A DNA stretch of 5,229 nt. Origin: Planctomycetaceae bacterium (GTDB lineage: Bacteria; Planctomycetota; Planctomycetia; Pirellulales; Pirellulaceae). The position numbers and the translations under genes are program-made. The notes under the pieces were generated by a model. It was not told where the DNA came from, did not search any database, and saw only the letters and a list, made by a program, of their open reading frames with translations. The stretch lies in contig JAHEAM010000303.1 in the NCBI GenBank assembly GCA_024642765.1, positions 1-5,229 on the forward strand, given 5' to 3'. Positions 1-5,229 of this stretch are shown in pieces (position 1 is the stretch's first letter; each line of letters begins with the position of its first letter).

Positions 1-1
1 C

Positions 2-1711
2 GGATTTGTCGGCCGCAACGGTGCTGGCAAATCTACGTTGCTGCGGATTCTGCTCGACGAAGAAGAGCTCGACAAAGGTGAAATCATCAAACACCCCAGT
101 TTGAGGGTCGGATACTTGCGGCAACATGATCCGTTCACTCCCGGCGAATCGGCTCTTGAGTTTTTGATGCGAGACAGTGAACAGCCCGATTGGAAGTGCG
201 GTGAAGTCGCTGGCAAATTCGAAATAAAAGGCGCCTATTTAACCGGCCCCGTTGCTGAGTTGTCAGGCGGTTGGCAAACGCGAGTGAAACTGGCGGCTCT
301 TTTGCTGCATGAACCAAATCTGCTCTTGTTGGATGAACCGACGAACTTCCTCGATTTGCGCACTCAAATTTTGCTGGAACATTTCTTGCGTAACTTCCAC
401 GCGGCTGTCGTCGTCGTTTCGCACGATCGGACTTTTCTGCGAGCGACTTGCGATCAAACTCTGGACCTTTCACGCGGCAAACTGACTATGTATCCGGGCA
501 AGATCGATGGTTTTTTAGAATATCAAGAGGAACAACGCGAACACGCCGAACGAGTAAACACAGCAGTAATCGCCAAACAAAAACAACTCCAGCGTTTCAT
601 CGACAAAAACCGGGCAGGTGCCAACACGGCCAGCCAAGCACGTTCGAAACAAAAACAACTGGAGCGTCTCGAGGTCATTGACATCGCTTCGGCCGAGGCG
701 ACGGCACATATTCGCGCCCCCATCGTTGCACCGCGAAAGGGACCGGTACTTCGTTGTCACGATCTGTCGATTGGATATCCCGATCATACCGTCGCCACGC
801 AAATCAATCTGGAGATCGAACACGGACAACGCGCTGCGTTTGTCGGTGACAATGGTCAAGGGAAGACGACGTTGCTTCGAACATTGGTCGGTTCGCTCGA
901 TCCGTTAGGTGGGCAAATCAAATGGGGACACGCCAGTGAAATCGGGACATATGCCCAGCACGTTTACTCGACGCTTCCCCCCAAAGACACGGTGCTCGAC
1001 TATCTCGAATACAAGGCACAAAAGGGAACAACCAATCAACAGATTCTTGCCGTCGCTGGCGCATTGCTGTTTCGCGACTCTCACGTGCGCAAAAAGATCT
1101 CCGTTTTGTCCGGAGGAGAACGAGCTCGCTTGTGCATGGCTGGTTTACTACTGGGCGATTACAACATTCTGGTTCTTGACGAACCGGGCAACCACCTCGA
1201 TGTCGAAACGGTCGAGGCGCTTGCTAATGCCCTGCTCGAATACCAGGGTACGGTTCTTTTTACAAGCCACGATCGGCACTTCATGAGCCGTATTGCGACT
1301 AACATCATCGAGGTCCGTGACGGTTGTGCACGAAACTATTTAGGCGACTATGAATCCTATCTCTATTCGATCAACCAAGAGATCGAGGCCGGCGAGCGTC
1401 AATTGGCGGATGCGACTCGCGCGAGCAAAGCTCCGGAGCGAATAACAAAACCTAAATCACCCGACAATCCGCCAGAGAAATCGCACGACCGACAGGATTT
1501 GCAAAAAGACCACCGCAAACGCCAAAAACTGTTGCGTGATCTAGAGCGAAAAATCGCTCAACTTGACGCTGAGAAAAAGGAACTTCACAATCAGTTGATG
1601 GCGACGACCAACGCCGATGAGGCCTTGAAACTTCACACTCGCTTTACCGAAGTATCCGACAAACTCAGCGACGCCGAACACCGCTGGCTAGAGTCTACCG
1701 AAGCGACATAA
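2..1711 (+). CDS. ABC-F family ATPase, probable ribosome-associated factor (5' end missing)
   Basis: This is a soluble protein with two ABC ATPase domains and no membrane segments, the ABC-F (Uup/EttA-like) layout. Family members bind the ribosomal E site and influence translation or ribosome rescue. 569 residues are visible. The window opens inside the first Walker A (GRNGAGKST, visible residues 4-12), so perhaps 30-40 N-terminal residues are missing; the TTG at 38 lies just after this motif and is not the start. Domain 1 has LSGGW (87-91), DEPTNFLD (111-118) and the switch SHDR (140-143). A charged linker (about 172-227) matches the tRNA-contacting region of ABC-F proteins. Domain 2 has GDNGQGKTT (282-290), LSGGE (369-373), DEPGNHLD (393-400) and SHDRHF (422-427). 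The tail from about 492 is highly charged and probably a coiled coil, as in Uup. Oddity: Gly replaces the usual Thr in the second DEPTNHLD. The gene converges with the sugar operon and need not be related to it. The subfamily is uncertain. Confidence 0.93.
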   Translation, partial: GFVGRNGAGKSTLLRILLDEEELDKGEIIKHPSLRVGYLRQHDPFTPGESALEFLMRDSEQPDWKCGEVAGKFEIKGAYLTGPVAELSGGWQTRVKLAALLLHEPNLLLLDEPTNFLDLRTQILLEHFLRNFHAAVVVVSHDRTFLRATCDQTLDLSRGKLTMYPGKIDGFLEYQEEQREHAERVNTAVIAKQKQLQRFIDKNRAGANTASQARSKQKQLERLEVIDIASAEATAHIRAPIVAPRKGPVLRCHDLSIGYPDHTVATQINLEIEHGQRAAFVGDNGQGKTTLLRTLVGSLDPLGGQIKWGHASEIGTYAQHVYSTLPPKDTVLDYLEYKAQKGTTNQQILAVAGALLFRDSHVRKKISVLSGGERARLCMAGLLLGDYNILVLDEPGNHLDVETVEALANALLEYQGTVLFTSHDRHFMSRIATNIIEVRDGCARNYLGDYESYLYSINQEIEAGERQLADATRASKAPERITKPKSPDNPPEKSHDRQDLQKDHRKRQKLLRDLERKIAQLDAEKKELHNQLMATTNADEALKLHTRFTEVSDKLSDAEHRWLESTEAT

Positions 1712-1773
1712 TCAAGGACGCGGCGTTCGGCTGAATAATTGCTTCTTGTCGACAAACTATTCTGTTCAATTTT

Positions 1774-1815
1774 AAAAAAGCCGCCTATTGTTTTAGCTCT
1801 TTGGGTCGTGGTGGC
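1774..1815 (-). terminator. possible weak intrinsic terminator overlapping the end of the DUF4432 gene
   Basis: Read on the minus strand, GCCACC (1815-1810) can pair with GGCGGC (1785-1780) with one A/C mismatch, across a 24-nt loop. Six T residues follow directly (1779-1774). The second arm touches the last base of the stop codon. The long loop and short, imperfect stem make this a weak candidate. It is the only terminator-like structure I see in the gap between the convergent genes, and I see none for the plus-strand gene. Confidence 0.25.
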
Positions 1816-3029
1816 GTTGTCAGTATTTTCTGCGTGATCGAACCTTGGATTTTTTGAATCGTTTGAGTTGTTTCGGCGACAGCTGCTGCGGACTCAAGGG
1901 CCGCGACGGTTAGATGAAAATGAACCTCGCCATTTGCCGCGAGTTTGGGCACTCGGTTTTGAGTTCGTTCAATGGAACGGTTGTATGGGAATCCGGTCCC
2001 TGGCTCGAGGCCCGTGACGTATCCGTCGGACTCGGTATCCGTGTTTTTCCAGAGCGTAAAGAACGGCAGGGACTCGACGGACCATTGCATCGCAACGCCT
2101 TTGTCTGCTGCGGAGTTATGTAGCATCGCCGTTGTCATCCCCGCATCATCGGCGTTCAAGGTCAGGCAATAAACCTGCTCGCCAAAATTATTTGTTGGCC
2201 CTTGATACGCTTGGTAGGAACCAAGATCCTGGGCAGCGTATTCGTCAAAGGGAGCAACCGTCTTGACCGGTGCCACAAATGCCGCAGCCTTTTCCAAAAT
2301 CGGAGTTCCAAAATTGGTATGGTAGATCATTTGATACTCTTGCTCGTATTTGCTGTTGTTGACCAATCGATCATCAAATTGAATAGACGCACTACCGGGA
2401 ATGGTTGAAACCTCCGTCCATAAATCGAATACTCCGAACTTGAACATTCGTTCTTCGACCTTGCCGCGAATTCGAATGCGATAAGGTGCCTTGTCTTCAA
2501 CGACCACCGAAACCTCAGCCGCGGGAGTGTTTCCAATACGCCCGTGCAAGGTCAACATTTTGCCGTTGTCTTCGCCGGGGTGCCCCGCGAACGAAACACC
2601 GCACCGCACCATCGTTTCATTGAATCCCGTTAGCCAACCTAGCCCGCCATGATCGTTGAGATCGATGTTGCTGGGATGAACGATTTGTTTCACGGGTGAA
2701 TTCCAACCCAATCGCAGATCGCCGCATTGAATTTCACGTACACTCATCCCGCGGGTCGGAATCACTGTAAACTTCAGTTTGCCGTTGTCAACGTGAATCA
2801 GCTCAACGCCGTCTTGCATTCCGCCGACAAGCGTTTCCCGAGTAATCGACCACGGTGCTGTGGCTCGGTCGGGGAACCTTTCTGACGAGGAAATTACACC
2901 GTCTTCCTCGATTCGAAAATTCTTCGAAGTACTTGATATCAAAATCGGTTCTTGGGCGTTAAGCGGATTCACCGCGACCGAAGCCACGACCAGGGTAATC
3001 GTCACCACATTCAAAATCGAAGATTTCAT
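1785..3029 (-). CDS. secreted DUF4432 family protein, aldose-1-epimerase-like (galactose mutarotase superfamily)
   Basis: This 414-residue protein has an N-terminal signal peptide: a Lys near the start, a hydrophobic stretch (about 5-20), and a likely cut after LNA at residue 25. Mature action in the periplasm or beyond is inferred. From about residue 75 it reads as a beta-rich mutarotase-like sandwich of the DUF4432 type. Motifs include VIPTRGM (89-95), LHGRIGN (161-167), YHTNFG (236-241) and GLEPGTGFPYNR (340-351). By analogy with galactose mutarotase, H162, H237 and E342 are candidate sugar-binding or catalytic residues; that assignment is inference from motif resemblance. Superfamily members interconvert sugar anomers, but many DUF4432 proteins have no proven reaction. 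The last 35 or so residues are Ala/Gln/Thr-rich and probably a loose tail. The ATG at 3029 is chosen because it places the signal peptide correctly; no good Shine-Dalgarno is seen. It lies 55 bp after the sugar permease gene and is probably co-transcribed. Confidence 0.88.
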   Translation of the reverse strand: MKSSILNVVTITLVVASVAVNPLNAQEPILISSTSKNFRIEEDGVISSSERFPDRATAPWSITRETLVGGMQDGVELIHVDNGKLKFTVIPTRGMSVREIQCGDLRLGWNSPVKQIVHPSNIDLNDHGGLGWLTGFNETMVRCGVSFAGHPGEDNGKMLTLHGRIGNTPAAEVSVVVEDKAPYRIRIRGKVEERMFKFGVFDLWTEVSTIPGSASIQFDDRLVNNSKYEQEYQMIYHTNFGTPILEKAAAFVAPVKTVAPFDEYAAQDLGSYQAYQGPTNNFGEQVYCLTLNADDAGMTTAMLHNSAADKGVAMQWSVESLPFFTLWKNTDTESDGYVTGLEPGTGFPYNRSIERTQNRVPKLAANGEVHFHLTVAALESAAAVAETTQTIQKIQGSITQKILTTPPRPKELKQ

Positions 3030-3084
3030 GATTCAACTCAAGAAGGATTTGAAAAACAGGAGCGTCCACTGAAGGGACGGCCGA

Positions 3085-4422
3085 CTAACCACGAAAAACG
3101 CCTTTGACTTCAGACCAATCGACTTGGCCTTTCTTGATTCTGTCGAGGAGCACGGCCAGCACGACCACAGTTCCTAACACAATCATTTGTGTTTTGTCAT
3201 CCATGTGGACCAAGTTCATACCGTTTTGAATGACGCCAATGATAAACGCGCCAATCAAGGTCCCCAGGATTTTTCCTTCGCCCCCCATCAGACTCGTTCC
3301 CCCCACAACAACGGCCGCAATCACAGTGAGTTCGTCCATTTGACCGTAACTTGCCTTTGCACTCCGGAGCTGCGAACAGACAATCACGCCCCCCAGTCCC
3401 GCCAACAATCCACACACAGTATAAACGAACAGTTGCACTCGTTTGACTCGAACGCCAGCCAGCCGTGCCGCGACTTCATTCCCTCCGACCGCATAAATCT
3501 GGCGGCCCAAGGTTGTTCGACTCATCACAAAATAGGCGAACAAATACAACCCAAACATCAACAACACCGAGTAAGGAAGGCCCAAGATGTAGCTTTTGCC
3601 CAAAGTGTCAAACGCAATCGGTATTTCATGAATCGTTCGTTGATTCGATATCACATTGGCAACGCCCCGAATCACTAACATCATGGCGAGTGTTACGATA
3701 AACGGGGGCAAACGAAACGCTGCGATCAGGAAACCAGTGCCAAACCCAACGGCACCGCAGGCCAAAATCCCGCCAAGGGCACTCACCCAAAGCGCAATTA
3801 TCCCGGCATCCTTGCCACCAAACACATCGCGAATCAAAACGCCCGTGATCACCGCCGACAACGCAATCAAACTGCCAACCGACAGGTCGATTCCAGCCGT
3901 GATAATCACCATCGTCATGCCGATGGCGATGATGGCAATTATCGTAATTCTTTGGGCAATCGTTACCAGATTATCTGACATTAAAAAATCAGGCCAAACA
4001 TAACTGGCTGGCATAACCTTTTTTGCAGAACTGTTTTTTACAGGGTCCCATTTGGCGGAGGAGCTCGAGCAAGCGATGACGTCGATCGAGACTCCTTGTT
4101 CGGCCGTCTGCTTCAATGCCAAATTGGCCTCGCGTGGTCCGGCATGAACCGCGTCGACCAGATTGTGTCGTTTATCCAACGCCTCTCGAATGCCCCCGGC
4201 GTATTCTTGATCGAGCGTTCCGTCGGCAGTCACGATCAAAATGTTCTGCGCCTGCACTGCGTTTCGATTGAGCGACCTTGCGACTTCGATCCCAGCAGCC
4301 CATCCACTCGCCTGCTGTCGATCGATGGTTGAAAGACTGAGTACAGTCATCAGCAACAACAGAACAAATATCATTCCATAGTCGGTCATCAAGCGATTGA
4401 GGGTACTGAGTTTGTTTTTCAT
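3085..4422 (-). CDS. sugar ABC transporter permease (RbsC/CUT2 type) with a large periplasmic insertion
   Basis: This is the inner-membrane permease of a monosaccharide importer (BPD_transp_2, ribose/xylose/galactose class). From the ATG at 4422 it has 445 residues, against roughly 320-340 for usual RbsC-type permeases. The first membrane segment is about 16-33 after a basic N terminus (MKNKL...R). An extra region of about 110 residues follows (34-145), then the conserved core: PDFLMSDNL, IGMTMVIITAGIDLSVGSL (about 167-185), the loop GGNEVAARLAGVRVKR (313-328) that should touch the ATPase, and VVVGGTSLMGG (371-381). Membrane segments lie roughly at 161-197, 207-236, 241-259, 278-300, 329-349, 362-381, 385-404 and 411-429. 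A longer reading from the ATG at 4572 is rejected because its added residues are encoded by a palindromic repeat. No clear Shine-Dalgarno precedes either start. The partner ATPase is upstream and the DUF4432 gene downstream. The substrate cannot be read from the sequence. Confidence 0.92.
   Translation of the reverse strand: MKNKLSTLNRLMTDYGMIFVLLLLMTVLSLSTIDRQQASGWAAGIEVARSLNRNAVQAQNILIVTADGTLDQEYAGGIREALDKRHNLVDAVHAGPREANLALKQTAEQGVSIDVIACSSSSAKWDPVKNSSAKKVMPASYVWPDFLMSDNLVTIAQRITIIAIIAIGMTMVIITAGIDLSVGSLIALSAVITGVLIRDVFGGKDAGIIALWVSALGGILACGAVGFGTGFLIAAFRLPPFIVTLAMMLVIRGVANVISNQRTIHEIPIAFDTLGKSYILGLPYSVLLMFGLYLFAYFVMSRTTLGRQIYAVGGNEVAARLAGVRVKRVQLFVYTVCGLLAGLGGVIVCSQLRSAKASYGQMDELTVIAAVVVGGTSLMGGEGKILGTLIGAFIIGVIQNGMNLVHMDDKTQMIVLGTVVVLAVLLDRIKKGQVDWSEVKGVFRG
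3988..4323 (-). other. inserted domain in the permease, resembling half of a type I periplasmic binding fold
   Basis: This segment encodes permease residues 34-145, where ordinary RbsC-type proteins pass almost directly from membrane segment 1 to the FLSPxNL-like motif (here PDFLMSDNL, 145-153). A strand-helix alternation is visible by eye: strand NILIVTA (60-66), helix around EYAGGIREALDKR (73-85), strand LVDAVHAG (88-95), helix around ANLALKQTAEQG (99-110), strand VSIDVIACS (111-119). Ser/Ala/Lys-rich linkers flank it. The order and spacing recall the first half of ribose-binding-protein-like domains. With the N terminus inside, the segment should face the periplasm. The fold and any binding role are inferred. 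Confidence 0.6.
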
Positions 4423-4482
4423 TTGGACATTCGATTTCGGGATATTCCTGAATGGGTTTACTGATGTTTGATTCCAATTATT

Positions 4483-4505
4483 CCTAACTCGGCGCGTAAG
4501 GATCG
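4483..4505 (+). repeat. degenerate third copy of the palindromic repeat unit
   Basis: This 23-bp stretch aligns without gaps to the left arm of the hairpin that starts 38 bp further on, matching at 17 of 23 positions, with the core GCGTAAG identical. It has the same orientation as the left arm. It may be a decayed older copy of the same unit, but chance similarity is possible at this length. Confidence 0.45.
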
Positions 4506-4520
4506 TTGTTGCATGTTTTT

Positions 4521-4587
4521 CGTAACCCGCCGCGTAAGCAAGGAACCGGTCAAAATCTAGATTCACTTGCATACGCGGCGGGTTACG
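4521..4587. repeat. long near-perfect inverted repeat (hairpin, REP-like) between ATPase and permease genes
   Basis: The arms are 4521-4542 and 4566-4587. They are complementary over 22 bp with a single A/A mismatch (4537 opposite 4571), around a 23-nt loop. Each arm holds CGTAACCCGCCGCGTA. On the minus-strand transcript the hairpin begins 11 nt after the ATPase stop codon and is followed by an A-run, not a T-run, so it is not an intrinsic terminator. A role in protecting the upstream mRNA or setting ATPase/permease ratios is possible. A dispersed genomic repeat (REP or small non-autonomous element) is the likeliest origin; I recall similar sequences from Rhodopirellula-type genomes but could not check this. 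The loop contains the 10-bp palindrome AATCTAGATT (4554-4563). Confidence 0.85.
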
Positions 4588-4598
4588 GTTTCATTCCA

Positions 4599-5228
4599 TT
4601 AATTAGCTGCCAACTGCATGATCTTTTTTTGTGTCGCCAATCGAGGTTGGTCAATTTCACCAGCGATTCGCCCCTCGCGCATCACCAAAATTCGGTCAGA
4701 CATTCCCATGATTTCCGGCATCTCAGAGCTAATCATGATCACCGCTTTTCCTTGAGTCGCAAGTTCATTGATGAGCAAATAGATTTCGTATTTGGCTCCG
4801 ACGTCGATCCCACGGGTCGGTTCGTCAATCACAAAGACCTTGCAATCTCGTTCCAGCCATTTCGCCAAGACTATTTTTTGCTGGTTCCCTCCGCTTAACT
4901 GCCCTATACATTGATGACGGGACGCGATTTTGATTTTCAATCTTTCAACATGGGCAAGAAGTGATTTGGTTTCCGCTGCCAGATTCAGAACGCCGTTTGT
5001 GGAGAATCGATCCAAATTAGGCAGCCCGAAATTTTCTTGTACGGAGTGGCCAAGCACCAGGCCTTGTCCTTGTCGATCCTCCGTCAATAAACATACGCCA
5101 GTGAGAATCGCGTCACGCGGCGAACGAAACAATTGCCTCCGGTCGTCAACGTAGATTGTCCCTGAATCCGGAAGATGAAAACCGGCAATGAGGTGGGCAA
5201 CCTCCGTACGCCCCGCGCCGACTAGCCC
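4599..5228 (-). CDS. sugar ABC transporter ATPase (RbsA/XylG/MglA type), C-terminal half only
   Basis: These are the last 209 residues of a tandem-domain ATPase that powers a CUT2 monosaccharide importer; family proteins are about 500 residues, so the first ATPase domain lies beyond the right edge. The visible part is the second ATPase domain. It opens with the degenerate Walker A GLVGAGRTE (1-9), which lacks the usual Lys, as is normal for domain 2 of this family. SPRDAI (35-41) and LLTEDRQGQGL (47-57) follow, then LSGGNQQKIVLAKWL (111-125), Walker B VFVIDEPTRGIDVGAK (131-146), and ISSEMPEI (166-173), where Ser stands in place of the switch His, again usual here. It ends with a typical short tail (IMQLAAN). 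The reading frame is open to the edge, so no start is visible; a TTG at 5132 is internal. It is upstream of and co-directional with the permease gene, separated by 176 bp containing a hairpin repeat. The sugar specificity cannot be told. Confidence 0.93.
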   Translation of the reverse strand, partial: GLVGAGRTEVAHLIAGFHLPDSGTIYVDDRRQLFRSPRDAILTGVCLLTEDRQGQGLVLGHSVQENFGLPNLDRFSTNGVLNLAAETKSLLAHVERLKIKIASRHQCIGQLSGGNQQKIVLAKWLERDCKVFVIDEPTRGIDVGAKYEIYLLINELATQGKAVIMISSEMPEIMGMSDRILVMREGRIAGEIDQPRLATQKKIMQLAAN

Positions 5229-5229
5229 C

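Noticed and set aside
38..40. TTG at 38 as the start of the ABC-F gene
   Set aside because: The frame is open to the left edge, and the Walker A motif immediately precedes this codon.
2..1711. The plus-strand ABC protein as part of the sugar transporter
   Set aside because: It has the ABC-F layout with a linker and charged tail, no membrane partner on its strand, and converges with the transporter operon, which has its own ATPase.
1746..1755. 10-bp perfect palindrome TTGTCGACAA in the gap between the convergent genes
   Set aside because: There is no promoter nearby and no second copy, so there is no support for an operator; a 10-bp palindrome is common by chance.
3063..3079. Small hairpin (CGTCC/GGACG, 7-nt loop) between the permease and DUF4432 genes, as a terminator or attenuator
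   Set aside because: The stem is only 5 bp and the nearest T-run lies several bases past it; this can easily occur by chance.
3187..3678. Plus-strand 163-codon open frame opposite the permease
   Set aside because: Its His/Gln/Asn/Ser-rich translation has no recognisable motif, and it lies wholly within a well-supported permease gene on the other strand.
4172..4477. A second minus-strand frame of 101 codons across the permease insert, as a sign of a frameshift
   Set aside because: The permease frame runs unbroken through the insert and carries the ordered strand-helix pattern; the other frame has no recognisable content.
4521..4587. The long hairpin as an intrinsic terminator for the ATPase gene
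   Set aside because: On the minus-strand transcript the stem is followed by an A-run, and no T-run follows it in either direction that would suit termination.
5202..5228. Loss of the Walker A Lys in the sugar ATPase (GLVGAGRTE) as a sign of an inactive gene
   Set aside because: A degenerate Walker A is the norm in the second domain of RbsA/XylG/MglA-type ATPases.

Overview
The window looks like chromosomal DNA of a planctomycete, probably close to the Rhodopirellula/Pirellulaceae group. This is inference. It rests on an ABC-F protein with a DEPGNHLD second Walker B, a sugar permease with an unusual extra domain, a secreted DUF4432-type protein, weak or absent Shine-Dalgarno sequences, and a palindromic repeat built on CGTAACCCGCCGCG that I associate from memory with such genomes. 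No search could be run, so the taxonomy is tentative.

Layout. Positions 2-1711 (+) hold most of an ABC-F ATPase (a soluble, ribosome-associated type, not a transporter), cut by the left edge inside its first Walker A. It converges, across a 73-bp gap, on a minus-strand gene set read right to left. That set begins with the C-terminal half of a CUT2-type sugar ABC transporter ATPase (5228-4599, cut by the right edge). A 176-bp gap follows, containing a long near-perfect hairpin and a third degenerate copy of the same repeat. Next come the membrane permease of the same transporter (4422-3085) and a secreted galactose-mutarotase-like DUF4432 protein (3029-1785). No RNA gene, insertion sequence or CRISPR array is visible, and no stretch over 300 bp lacks a gene.

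How the genes fit together. The ATPase and permease should form a monosaccharide importer of the ribose/xylose/galactose class. The DUF4432 protein, 55 bp downstream, carries a signal peptide and probably acts on the same or a related sugar outside the cytoplasm. No substrate-binding protein gene is visible; it may lie beyond the right edge.

The most interesting point is in the permease. Between its first membrane segment and the conserved permease core lies about 110 extra residues, predicted periplasmic, with an alternating strand-helix pattern that resembles half of a type I periplasmic sugar-binding domain. The second point is the repeat cluster in the ATPase-permease gap. It also creates a misleading upstream ATG that would extend the permease by 50 residues.
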